Shown here piece by piece: positions 36,515-48,180 of a stretch of DNA of 64,000 nt. The position numbers and the translations under genes were made by a program. Where the stretch lies: NCBI RefSeq assembly GCF_030272615.1, contig NC_081414.1, positions 664,793,938 to 664,857,937 on the forward strand, written 5' to 3'. The DNA comes from Cryptomeria japonica (taxonomy: Eukaryota > Streptophyta > Pinopsida > Cupressales > Cupressaceae). Within the stretch, counting starts at the first letter, position 1. Every line of letters begins with the position of its first letter. Under the pieces are notes generated by a model, which ran no database searches, was not told the DNA's origin, and worked only from the letters and a program-made list of their open reading frames with translations.

Positions 36515-36730
36515 TGACCAAGGTAGCACACTTTTATCCTATATGCACTATACACAATGCTTTAGTAATAATGAGTGTGTTACAAGATGATATTGTACGA
36601 ATTCATAAAGTTCCTTAAAGAGTTATTTATAATAGAGGTCTAATGCTTACTTCTTTGTTATGGACAAATTTGTAGCTAGCATTAAGTACTTAGCTCAATT
36701 TTAGTTCAACCTACCACTCTAATACATATA
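36515..36730 (+). pseudogene. Gypsy-type integrase core fragment
   Basis: Translation with stops gives LTKVAHFYPICTIHNA, then DDIVRIHKVP, VIYNRGLMLTS and LNFSSTYHSNT. This is the order of the Ty3/gypsy integrase catalytic core (LTKSAHF, HGVP, SDRG, STAYHPQT). Both the Asp of the second catalytic block and the reading frame are damaged. It lies directly upstream of gag sequence, which is not the native order. Confidence 0.65.
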
Positions 36731-36759
36731 GAGGATATGATTCAAATGTATATGATATA

Positions 36760-38627
36760 TTTAGAGTCTATATGGGAGAAGTATAGATTTTATTGGTAGG
36801 TATAAACATTTGTATACCCAATTTTTTATCCTATGCTTGATCATGATGTTCAAATATTTTTTACTACCAATTTATAAAAAGAAATTAGAGATAAGCTTCT
36901 CTTTTCTAAGTTTACTTCCTTTATGTAGTTGTTCTTAGTACTCCATAATTATCAGCTTCAAGTGAGTCAATTTGAATCATCTCCTTCAATGGCTTTGGTT
37001 CATAAGAATGAGAGTTCTCACCAATATTTTGTGAAGTTTAAATTGAACAAGGGATACATCAAGTCCAATGACAATATCAATACTTAAGTGTCACCTACAA
37101 CATTAGGTTTGGTTCCTTTATCCAAATACTTTATAAAATAATTTACTCCTTGTTCTGAGTCTTTTCATAGCATTATGACACAATTTAATAAACAAAAATA
37201 TGTTGAAAATTCCTCCCATGAAGCCAATTGATACATCCAAACCTTTGCCACCTTATCATAATCCCAAATCTTTTTTCCAATTTCATCATCAACCCGGTCA
37301 TGACACTGAGAAGTGTTCTATGTTAAGGAGTAGGATTTAAGACTTTATTGATAACAATACCATATTCGTAGCTAGTGTGAATGACAAAGGAAATAAATTC
37401 ATAGCTCCACCTAATCAAAACCTTCAAGTATTTACTAATCCTTTGCCTTTCCATATTAGTAATGTGGTCGAGTTAAAGAATCTTGATTTTTCTACCAATG
37501 ACCTTGGCTTTGAGTCTAATAATATGGTCAATCTTTTTTATAAACCTACACCTCCTAAGGACCTATGTATTATCTTTGATCCTAGTCAGACTATTGATGC
37601 ACTTGATCTCCTACTATATATCACTGCGAAGATCAAAGATAAACTCTCACGAGGGGTGCTCATTGATCTAGAATGTATGGTGAATGTGATTACTAAAGAG
37701 TATCTTTATACTTTACAATTGCATCAAGTAACGTATGATAAATCTAATGTAGTGGTTAAGGTGTATGATGGTTTCTCTTGCCCTATTATTTTTTCTATTA
37801 CTCTTCTTGTTGAGGTTGGTACTAAGTGCTTAGATGTCATTTTTCCTATCATTCCTACATTGGATCAATTTCATGTGAATTTGGGACATCCTTGGCTCCC
37901 TTCCATGAAGGTGATCCCTTCTACTATTTATTATTTTAAAAAATTTCCTCATAATGATAAAATCTTAACAATTGATCATAGCATGTATTAACCCATGGTG
38001 AGGTATGGAGATGTCAATATTGATTACTTTTGGCCTAAACAAATTGAGCCTCTTAAGTCGTGAAGTGTTGCTCCTTTTCAATCTTATCAAAAGTGGAAGA
38101 ATGAGATGATCTTATCCTTGACTAATCCTAGAAAGCCTAGACCTATTCCTCCTCATGATGGACTTGGTCTCCTCCCTACACCTTTGCTTCCTCCTTTATA
38201 TATTGTGGTCTTGCCTCCTACATCTGACAAAGGAAAGCATTTTACATCACCTATCTTTCAACCTAGTAGACCTTCTCCCATTCATCCTTCTTTAAAGGAA
38301 GAGAAGAATCCTATGTCTATTGATCCTAAAACTTCACTACCCTTGGCTAAAACTAAAAGAAAATGTTGTGCAAAAGAACGACAGAGACATCATGCTAAGG
38401 CTTGTGATCTTGCTTCTAAACCCATTTCCTCCCCAAAGACACCAAATGTTGACTTAGTTACATTTGTCTAGCCTTCACCTAACCCTAGGAAGGAAGTTCA
38501 ACCTAAACCACCAAGATTAAAAATGCTTAAGAAAGATGATGCTTCATGTTCTATTCATTTAAGAGATTTCATTTTTATTAATCTTGATGAAGAAATGGAT
38601 GAAAATGATGTTCATGTTTTTGATTAA
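36760..38627 (+). pseudogene. Gypsy-type gag-protease remains
   Basis: Gag-like sequence (EIRDKLLFSKFTSFM, HNYQLQVSQFESSPSM) leads to a zinc-knuckle-like FHHQPGHDTEKCSMLRSRI and then to an open stretch 37377-37991. That stretch contains a retropepsin-like region: VLIDLECMVNVIT in place of the usual ILIDxGxxxNVI (the DTG/DSG-type site is lost), and NLGHPWLPSM. A Pro-rich and basic tail (38106-38471) and an acidic FINLDEEMDENDVHVFD follow. In-frame stops are frequent. No RT follows. The sequence resumes at 40258 after a LINE insertion. Confidence 0.75.
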
Positions 38628-38639
38628 GTGAAAAGAAGG

Positions 38640-40257
38640 TTTTGAAGGGGCCCTAAAACCCTTTATATTAGATTAAAAAATAGATATAGCATTGAAAGTC
38701 CAACTAGAAAGAACAACCAAAAAAAAAACAGGGACTGCCCCTAGAGACAACATGCAACCCATACAAAGAAAGGGCCAAAAAAACCAGCCCAAACAACCAA
38801 CTAAAACGACCCTAAATATTTTCAATTGGCCTTGTGGGAATGAAGAGTCATATCAGAAGAAGGCTTGGACATCTTAGAATTATTCTCCTTAATAGTAATT
38901 TGACCTTCTTCAACTTTAGCTGCCACAATTGACCAATCCGAAGGGCCCAACATCGATCTTTTTAGACTAGAAAAAAGACTGTTAGAAGAGGGAGAAACAA
39001 CCGTTGTGAGCACATGATCACAACCAATAGAAGAAGTTGTGCCAAAACCCTGTGAAGGAGCCGACGGGGTAAGAGATACCATCGCAGACATAAGACCATA
39101 ACCAACAAATGGGGCAAAAGTTGTGTCAACACACGATATAACCGATGGGGTAAGAGACATCAATTCATTTTTAGTAGAGGGGACAACAACATCCTGTATC
39201 ATAGCATCTTTAATCTTAGTAACATCCTTAGTGGCATTGGAAGAATCTTTCATAGTCAATAAAAAATCTGAACTAGCCAAAGTAGAAACCCCAACATCCA
39301 ACGAATCTTTAGGAGATTTCCTAACCATATAATGTTAGTGAGAGGTCCCCGACCATCAAGAGGCCAAAGAGTTTTTCTTCTCAAGACCATAATTCTCTAC
39401 CGCATGGCCAATTTTGAAGCATCTACGACACTCGAAAGGAATACCCTCATAATCCAAGGTCTGGACCCAACTGCCAAAAGAGGAGTTAATGGCAATTTCT
39501 GCTAGCAGACCCTTAGAAACATCTAGCTCAAGCAGAATGCGAGAAAAAATAGTATGATAAAGCCCATATGAGTCATTATCCATCATAATGAAGATCCCAA
39601 TAGAATCACCAATTTCCTCAAAGATAGAATCAGTCCACAAGTGAAGAGGAAGGTAAGGAAGCCTAACCCAGACTGAAATTTTGTTGAACATCTCTGAAAG
39701 GGGATTAGAATCAGAGTACCAGGGTTTGGCCAAAAGAGACATATTATCTTTCTCATGGAAAAAAATTTCACACAAGATTTTTCTTCTGTCATTAGCATCC
39801 TCAAATTTAGAAACAAAGAAACCTTTAGCCATAGGAAATATATGAATTGTACAAGAAATGAGGGGATCCTAGTGCTGGGAAATCCATTTATGGAACTCCA
39901 AGAGGCTGGGCTAGATACCCTTGAATCTACATTGCACTATGCTACGAGAAGACCTTATTATTGTTCTCTATTTCCTATTCAGACTCCTTATTCATATTAA
40001 CAAAAATGACACAGGTGAAATGGATAAACCCTCTCCCAACTCCTCTACGTGAAGAAGGAATCCTCCCAGATATTCAATTAGAGTCAGAGCGAGGGCCCCT
40101 AGCGGCCACCAATGCCCAAGAAGGATCATTGACAATGGACCTAACCATGCCAGCGGGGGAGATCATCGACAGGGGGGCGTGTAGGAGAACAGGCAGGAGA
40201 ACCAGACAATGGCTAAGATTTCAAAATCTCCATTGCGCATGCTTCTTAAGCTTATAG
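38640..40257 (-). mobile_element. LINE fragment with ORF1 only, inserted in the gypsy remains
   Basis: The minus strand reads ORF1 (from about 40230 to 38822, with a stop at the codon before DPLISC) and then straight into a 3' end of the type GGGTTTTAGGGCCCCTTCAA. ORF1 has a DUF4283-like region (GFFVSKFEDANDRRKIL, VWVRLPYLPLHLW) and a CCHC knuckle with the last Cys changed to Tyr (CRRCFKIGHAVENY), typical of plant L1 RNA-binding ORF1. No endonuclease or RT lies between ORF1 and the 3' end. It interrupts gypsy sequence that continues at 40258. Confidence 0.75.
38822..39832 (-). pseudogene. LINE ORF1 (DUF4283 / zinc knuckle) remains
   Basis: Two open stretches. 39832-39356 (158 codons) is DUF4283-like RNA-binding sequence plus the knuckle. 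39328-38822 (168 codons) is a Ser/Thr-rich tail, usual for L1 ORF1. A short disrupted stretch separates them. Plant L1 ORF1 proteins bind the element RNA in the transposition particle; this copy is broken. Confidence 0.7.
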
Positions 40258-41296
40258 TTAGATCATATAAATATTATAGAAAATGATATTCAAGTTAACA
40301 ATATTAATGATAATGATTCTAATGTTGAATATGAGCTTGTTGATATTGATAATGATTTATCTAAGACGTTTTCAAAAGAATTAATCCTAGCTCCTAGTAA
40401 TAGACAAAGTCGCTCATCATTAGAGCATGGTCCTTGTTTGGAACTTGCAGTAGCTCCCTTTCATTTTGTCCACCTTCTTGAAACAATGTTCAACAAGATT
40501 GGGAGGCAGTTGACTTGCTTGATTAGCTTCATTTGTGCAGTAGATTCTCTCTCTCTCTCTCTCTCTCTTACTTGTTTGTGACATTCTTCTATTTTTATCT
40601 CACTTCTTCTATTTTTTTTCCCTTATGTTGTCTACTTGAGGATAATGCAAGGCGTTGAGATCTGTTTTGGTCTCTTCCATGTTAACTCAAAAGAAACATG
40701 TGCCCTTCTTCCATTGTGGTTCTACTTCCTTTGGGGGATGAGGTCAATTAAATGCAAATATATTTCATGATATGCATTATTTATCATAAGAGAATATTGA
40801 CCACAGAGTTAGTAGAATCCTTATGTGTTTTGTGACCATTATCCTTTGATTTGTCCTTTCTTGGGGGCATATCATTTTGGTAATGTGCTTCTGTTTTTAA
40901 TGCATGCTACCTTAAAATATTCTCCTGATGAGGCATATGAAATCACTTTAATTTGGAAGCATACAATCGACTCAATATTTCACTTTAGGCACACACTACC
41001 ACATGTCTTGATACTCAAGTCACTTTGCAAACTAAGCCTTTTGATTTATAATTTATTATTTCTCTTTTTGATGACTCATAGTATGCAAACCTTACTAGGA
41101 TAGTAGTCATTATTCTTTCTCTCTTTCTCATATGATGTCCCTTTTATCTTGATATTGAAGTAGTAAGATCTTGAAGTCCATTGGTGACTTAATGTGTCTT
41201 GTCTCTTTGATATCTTGATGAAATTTTTTAATGCAAACCTTTATACTTTATTGAGAGTATTCTTAGTCTCATACTCTTTCTAAAGTGGGGGCTAAA
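40258..41296 (+). mobile_element. Gypsy remains, 3' untranslated part
   Basis: Asn/Asp-rich coding remnant (NDIQVNNINDNDSNVEYELVD) to about 40490, then untranslated DNA with a (CT)n run at 40546-40568, ending in a purine tract (AAAGTGGGGGCTAAA) just before the LTR. RT, RNase H and integrase are missing here, so the element was non-autonomous or lost them. Confidence 0.6.
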
Positions 41297-42420
41297 TGTA
41301 GCATCCTAAATTTTACTCCCTTTCAATTTTATCCTCATTTGGGCCCTCACCTTAGTGTTCACACTTGAGGCCTGATCAAAGGCCTAATTTTGTTCATACC
41401 ATGCAATAAAATTAAATTTTTCAACATACACACGTTTCTCCCCCAATTTTATGTGTCCCTAATTGGTTGGGACCAGAGCTCTAGCACCTTGGTCCACCCA
41501 GTTAGAGCCTATTTTGGGGCCTCTTAATATTCATTTGAAATGAGTGGGAATCATGATCCCATGTCAACTCATGTCAGAAAATTAAGTTGTTTTTTGACTA
41601 GAAAGTATAAAACAAGGTCTACCCCTCTCATTTTGATATATCTAAAATTGTAATCACATCCATCAAGAAATCAAGCATTCAAATTCAAGTGAGCAAGCAA
41701 TAAATCTTCTTTCAAGTATTGGAGTAGATGTAAGGTCAAGATTCAAGTGTTGGAGTTGAGATTCATGAGCTATGTTTTATGAAGACTACATGAAACCCTA
41801 AATCCTTGTGAAGACAAATAAAACTTCATAAAAAGGTATATCATTAGTGTTTTAGACATTTTTCAGCATTTTCCTCAAAAGGAAATCATTTCTATTACAA
41901 CACTTCATTTCTATTTCATTGTTAATTCCAAAACCAATATTTAACCTAAGGCAAACCCCTATTTCCAACCATTTCTCCTTTCTTATTGTGCACATGAATA
42001 GGTGCAGAGCTGTAATTCTCAGGATTGGTTTTATTCACAAAGATGAACAAATTTCCTATGGAAAGTGAAAATTTTGGAGAACCAGAGCCATAGGCATTCT
42101 GGTCTTGACAATTTAGGTCAACCTATTGGGAACAGATCTGAATATATAAATATTACTCATATCTATGTTTGTGGCTCCGTCCGATGATTGTAGCTCACAT
42201 TTTATGTATAATTGCTTCAATTTCAACATATTTACCCTAATTTTAACATCATTAATCAAATCAGTTCAAATTAAAGGGAAAGAAGAGGCATATCTAAAAT
42301 CCCTAAAATTTGATCAGAATCTAGATCTATTAAGGTTGGATCTATCAAATTCCTTTTTCCCTAATGTAATTGGTCCCTAAGAAAAAAATAAGGGTTTTAC
42401 TTCATCATTGCGTGAAACCC
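41297..42420 (+). repeat. Probable gypsy 3' LTR (right end uncertain)
   Basis: Starts TGTAGCATCCTAAATTTTAC right after a purine tract. A TATAAAACAAGG promoter-like word is near 41608. No second copy exists in the window, so the right end (given here as about 42420) is a guess. Confidence 0.5.
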
Positions 42421-42429
42421 TAATTTTTC

Positions 42430-43655
42430 AACTTTACACTTGGTCTGCCTCGTCTTGGGTTATGTTGTCATGTGTGCATTGATTGGTTCTTGTTTGATTT
42501 TTCTTTTAGTTCTTTCTAGCCTTTGTAGCTTCAAGATCCCCTTTATTTATTAAGGAACTATTTACTTGGATGTTGGCCTTGTGAAGGCAGCTATAATGGT
42601 GCCTTGTTCTAGCTCCAAATCACTTGCTATTTTTTATAATCATGGTATCCCTACCATGCATCATTTGTATGTTTGGTTCTTATCCATTAATATTTCTAAG
42701 AGGGGTTTTCTATTACTTTTTCATCTTCTATTTCACCTTTGATTTTTTTTTCTATCTTCCATTTCACCCTTAATTTGTTTCAGTTGGTTTTGGTCGAAAA
42801 TTGTGGCCCTGCAAATTATTTCTATTGGTATGTTTTGATGGCGCTTTTTGAGGCTACTAACTTTGTTGGGCTTGTTTTGGTTTTTAATATTTGGTTAGGG
42901 GTATTTAATATTTATTTTGTTGTCCCTAAGATGTGGCATTTTTTTAAGGAGGCTCTTACTTCACTTCCTATTGTCTCTCCCTTTATTTCTCCTATTGAGA
43001 TGGAGAGGGTGATGGTGGGATGTATTTTCTTTTAAAATCTTTTTCAATTTTGATTCTAATTCCTCTATTATGGTTGGATATTTTTCAATGTAGGTAGAAA
43101 TAGATTTTAGAAGTGTTGGCAGTAAATGTTATAAGAGGGTTGTGGTTGTCCTTTATTTGGGTTATACTCATTTGATCCTATTAAAGTGGACTACAAGAGT
43201 GTTTCTTAGTTATGCTAATGTTGCTTCTTCTAATGAGGAGTTCAAGGATGGCGGAGAAAGATATTTCCTACACCAAAGGAAAGGAAATATCTAAGGCTCT
43301 ATATGATTTAATGCTTTTCCTATCGCTTTTAGGGCTGATCATAGTTTTTTTTATGAGACAAAATATTTGAATTTTAACTATATGAAGGTTATGGGAGCCT
43401 TTTCAAAACCAACTGATCATGTACTCTTGATCAATGCTGAGTTGTTTGATAGCTTTGGTCTCTTGATGTAACAACAAGGTCTCATGATTTGTTGCTTCCA
43501 ATTTTTTATTTGTTGGTTGTTGTTAGTTTGTATTTTATCTTTGGGATAATTTCTACCTAAGGGCTTTGAATCCCTACAAAATCAATTTATATAGGGTTTT
43601 AGGTCTCTTCAAAACTTATTTGACCCCTAATAAAAAACACATGTATCTAAAATAA
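42430..43655 (+). mobile_element. LINE 3'-end-like segment 1
   Basis: T/G-rich DNA with phrases shared with 45795-46810 (GAGATGGAGAGG, TTGGTTTTTAATATTTGG) and an ending of the type GGGTTTTAGGTCTCTTCAAAA ... CCTAATAAAAAACACA. These features recall plant L1 3' untranslated regions and 5'-truncated copies. No recognisable protein. Confidence 0.5.
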
Positions 43656-43659
43656 CACT

Positions 43660-44385
43660 AAATAGAATTTGTTAAAAATAATCAAATATTCCTAACAACT
43701 AAATATAATAATGAATATCATGTAAACATTTCAAATCTAATATTTAATTATACAAAATAGAAAATAAAGATTAATATTTTATTTTCTTTGACTACATATA
43801 CTCCATAGTCTTTTTTTTTAAAATATCCTAGTAGCAACACCATTTTAACTTAAAAGAAAGGTGGGCAAATATATGAATTATTTCTAACAAAACAATGATT
43901 AAAAATAAATTTTAAAATAATTAAATATTCCTAACATCTAAATATAATAACAAATATCATAGAAATAATACATATCTAATATTTAATTATACAAAATAAA
44001 AAAGAAAGATTAATATTTTATTGTATTTGACTACATATGATCCATAGTCTTTATTTTTTAAATATACTAGCAGCCACACCATTTTAACTTAAAAAAAGAT
44101 GGGCAAATATATGCATTATTTCCAATAAAACAATGATTAAAAATAACTTTAAAAATAATTTAATAATCTTGACAATTAAATATAATAATGAATATCATGG
44201 AAATAATCTAGATTAATATTTAATTACACAAAATAAAAAAGAAAGATTAATATTTTATTTTCTTTGACTACATATGCTCCATAGTCTTCATTTTTTAAAT
44301 ATGCTAGTAGCCACACCATTTTAAATAAAAAAAGGGGGCAAATATATGCATTATTTCTAATAACACAATGATTAAAAATAAATGT
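43660..44385. repeat. AT-rich tandem triplication, unit about 238 bp
   Basis: GACTACATAT recurs at 43790, 44029 and 44266. Each unit contains CCACACCATTTTAA, GGGCAAATATATG and ACAATGATTAAAAATAA. Copies differ by point changes and small indels. Confidence 0.88.
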
Positions 44386-44479
44386 ACCAATTTTGAGTGA
44401 ATGTACAACCTATTAAACATAAGTTTAAATTAGAGAACATATTAATTAAACAAGAGACAAAAAGTGTCAAGTTCCTTCC

Positions 44480-44690
44480 ATTAGTCTAGTTAGTTTAGAG
44501 TAGATAAAAGTAGAGATGAAGATAAAGGGGAGAAGAAGAGGGAGATAAATAGATAGAAATATAGAAGATATAGAAGGAGAGATAAAAAAAGAGAGATAGA
44601 TGTAAGGAGATTCACAAATAGAAAGGAAGAGGTAGAGGGAGGGACAAGAGGGATAGAGAGACAAAGATAAGTATGTATGATGTAGCAATA
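44480..44690. repeat. GA-rich repeat with ATTAGTCTAG boundary
   Basis: Purine-rich DNA (GAGATAGATAGAAATATAG type) preceded by CCATTAGTCTAG and AGAGTAGATAAAAGTAGAG. The reverse complement of 54680-54810 has the same order, so these are two copies of one repeat in inverted orientation. Confidence 0.65.
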
Positions 44691-45794
44691 TCAATCTCAA
44701 TTTATAATTCAATTATAATTTATTGTATACAATCTCATGAGTTGTAGCAATATCAATCTCATGAGTTGTAGACATATTGTATTAAGTTTGAACCTCATAA
44801 ATAGAATAAAATAATAGTTTTTTTATTAATTTTAAAGCATTTCAAATTCTAAAAACAAGTTTGAGTTGTTAATGTGTACAATTATATACAGTAAATTTAT
44901 TTATTTATTACATTGACATTGATGTAGTGGTTGTTATAAGAACACTAATGTTGTCCCTCATATAATTTGACATCATTGGTTCTTATCTTTGGTTAAAAGC
45001 ATTTACCCTAAAAAAATTAAAATGAAGGAATGTTAATAATTAGTTATGTAAGAAAAGAAGAATGTTAATAATACTCAATGAATTTTTAATACTAATAATT
45101 ATCTCATTACCCTTTTTGGTTGATTATAATTAAGTTGACCTAGTCAAATTGATCCTAGTTGAAGTAAATATAATGACAATATGATTAGCTAATTATTATT
45201 ATTATTGTAATGATAATGACACCATTTAAAATATATTGATAATTATATTTTCATTATTAAGTATAATTTTGAAATAAATCAAACTTATTATAAACACATA
45301 AAATAGAAACTAAAATATATTTAAGTAAATCAAACTTACTCTTATCTATATTTTCTATACATTTATTTACTTATAATTATATTTCAATTTACACTAAAAA
45401 ATTGTTAAATATATAAAACATTAATTTTTAAAATTTACTTTGTTTTCTAATAAATTTTATCATAATTTTAATATTACTAAATACATAAATTATCAACTTT
45501 TCTAATTGATAATTTGTATTAAAAAATTAAATTATTATTAATAATTTTCTTGTCTTATTATTAGTTGCCAAGGAATGATACTATTGTGCTATTCTATTTT
45601 TCAATTAGTTCAGCCAAAATATTCTGGATAAAAAGCTTATAGTTTATTTTTAGTTTTAATTTTCTATCATTTTAAAATGTCATTTTTTTTATTCTTATTG
45701 GTTAGAGTAGGTAGAAAAATCAAAATTTCCAAAAAAAAAAAAAAATTAATAAAAAGATAACAAATGAAATCTAAAATTTTCTAAAAACAAATTA
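44691..45794. other. AT-rich spacer
   Basis: Nothing recognised beyond runs of A/T and short trinucleotide stretches (ATT near 45195). Confidence 0.6.
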
Positions 45795-46815
45795 GTTGGA
45801 TCCTTTCTTTTCTCCCCCTTTTGAGATGGGGGCTGATTCTTTGAAGGTGGAGATGGTTTTCGCCTGTGAGGATCTCGTTTCTTTTGTGTGGACCCTCTGT
45901 GCTCTCCTTGCTTGTTCCTTGGTGAGGGTTTCTTCTACTCCTCTTGCTCAGTCCCATGGATCTCTATTTGAGGTGGTTTTCTCTCCCATGGAGGTGGAGA
46001 GGTTGCATGAGTTTTGGGTTGAGAGATGGTTGTCTGGGCAATCAATCTGCTCTCCTTCTTGTCCTATTGAGGTGGAGAGATGGTGCGAGGGAGTTTTTAG
46101 GCTACAACTATTCATTTAGGGAGCCTATCAAAACCCTCATGGAATTCTTTGCAGAAGGTTTTGGGTGCCTTGTCAAAATCCTATGTCCCAGAATATGCCT
46201 TAAGGTCGAGCTGTTGTTGTCTGGGCCTTCGCTTCTTGTGGGAGCCTTGTAAAAACCACTCTCATAGGTTGTGGGATCCTTATAAAACCTACTATAAAGC
46301 TTGAGGGAGCCTAGAAAAACCTTATGTTTTTTGTTCCTCTCAGGGATAGGTTGGAAGTTGCCAGTTTTCAAGAGCCCAGTCTTGCTAGTGATTGTTTTTG
46401 GTATTTTTTGTGGCCTAGAGATTCTTTTACAGGTTATGGAAGCCTGGGAAAACCCTTCATGTTGGCTAAGGGTTCCTGATAAAACTCTCATTCTATGTTT
46501 TCAGAGGTCTATTGTTTGCTGACTTAGATGCTCTACTTTGGCTAGCCTGGTTTTTAATGTTTTATTGTTGATGTTTGGTTGTTGTTTGGTTGGTGTTTGG
46601 CTGGTTGAGGCTACTCTGATTTTTTGCTTATGTTTTTTTGAAACCTTTGGGTTCTGGGATTCAGACGCCCATAAATCTAGAAGGTTTCAGGTCCTTCCTA
46701 AAGCCTGTTGTTCGCAGGTAGTCCAGTCCATTATCCAATGACAACTCTCTGATTGTAAGGGTTTTAGGGCCCCTTAAAAACCTATGTTATCCTAATAAAA
46801 AACAAATGAAATAAA
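45795..46815 (+). mobile_element. LINE 3'-end-like segment 2
   Basis: Related to 42430-43655. It has repeated phrases such as GAGGTGGAGAG and GGGAGCCTANAAAA-like words, a G/T-rich stretch (TTGTTTGGTTGGTGTTTGG), and the end GGGTTTTAGGGCCCCTTAAA ... CCTAATAAAAAACAAATG. The same end type closes the ORF1-only LINE at 38640. The open frames here (up to 127 codons) have no recognisable domain. Confidence 0.5.
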
Positions 46816-47044
46816 ATGAACAAATACATTTTATAATAAATTCACTATAGACGTTGCCAAATAGCTAGGTAATAAATATTACCCGATGTATTGGTACTTG
46901 TCTTTAATAACTTCACTCAATTAATTGAAGCATGTACTAGTTTTGATTGAATACTCTCCAAATTTCAAATCCCAATGAAATACTATCTCTACAAATATTT
47001 GGCAGCCACCATTTCCCTTAGGTCGATGGTGTTCTCAATTTTCA

Positions 47045-47400
47045 CTTTTTACTCCCTGCCTTAAGCAGGGAACTAATGTTTTCACCTCTAGCATTAACAT
47101 GCTTTGGTAACTGTGTAAATTGAAAAATTTAATCTTATACTAAAGTTTTATTTTTATTCTTATTAAACTATTTTAAAAATTATTAATTTTTTGATCAATC
47201 ATTGGCTGTTTCAATTTTTGCTAGGGTTTATTTATTTTATTTTTGAAAATATTTGCTATTATTATTATACAAGGTATATTGCAACCCAACTGTCAAATTG
47301 AAATTTTAAAATATTTGTTTATTTGTGCAGGTACATGATAGGTACACGATTCATTATTAGTCCCTGCCTATATAGGCAGAGACTAATGTTTTTGCCTCAC
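47045..47400. repeat. Two hairpin motifs (CCCTGCC ... GGCAGGG type)
   Basis: CTCCCTGCCTTAAGCAGGGA near 47050 and GTCCCTGCCTATATAGGCAG near 47361 are each nearly self-complementary. Both are followed by CTAATGTTTTYRCCTC. A related reverse-orientation copy (AAAGGCAGGGACTCATG) is near 53174. Confidence 0.55.
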
Positions 47401-48180
47401 CAAATTTCTATTAATCCTTGCTCGTGAAGCACGCTAGCAAATAAATAAATTGCTTTTACTATGGTCTGTAGCGTTTAGATTTAAAAAATAGAATTTTAGA
47501 TATTTTTTTTCTTTTTGTGATTGGTCCTTCTTATTTTTTCCAGTGGTTTTTATATTTTTCGATTAAAAATTAAGAGAGAAAATCCCGTGACCAATGAAAA
47601 ATGAGCAGGAAAAATTTAAAAATATTCCTAATGTTTCGAGGGTTTTGGTGGGTATGTGGCAGAATGGGAATAGTTCACGTGTCTATGTGTGACGTTGGGA
47701 ATTTAGGACATTGACAGTTAGCATCCTCTAGAAGGTGCCCGAAACTACAACCTTCTTACACTCTGCTTCAGAGACCTCGTCTCCTGTAAGTGGCCGCTAA
47801 TTCAACCAGGCTTATTGTTGCTACTCACTCAGGTAGGCTTCATCGTCTTCAATTCCGAATGTTAATTTTCCCTTAATGGGCTGAGAAATAAGAATTTGAG
47901 GTCTTGATGATAAGCTCATGCATTAGCGTCCATGTGTGTATTGGGCATAGGACTAGGTATTTTTTTGCATGTCCATTGAACAAAGCCTGGTAATGCGTAC
48001 CCCATTTAGGGATCTTAAACCATGAATTAGCTTTTAACCTAGATACTAGTTATTGTGCGAGAAATCTAAAAGAATCTTGGGGGTCAGGTGTTACTAGTTT
48101 TCAAGGCAGAAATATTTTCTGAAATTTGCTTCTATTTTTCTTAATGCACAATAATATTGACTAAAATTCTTTTTATTTTC

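Noticed and set aside
46108-46491. 127-codon minus-strand frame
   Set aside because: Antisense to a LINE-end-like segment; no domain recognised.
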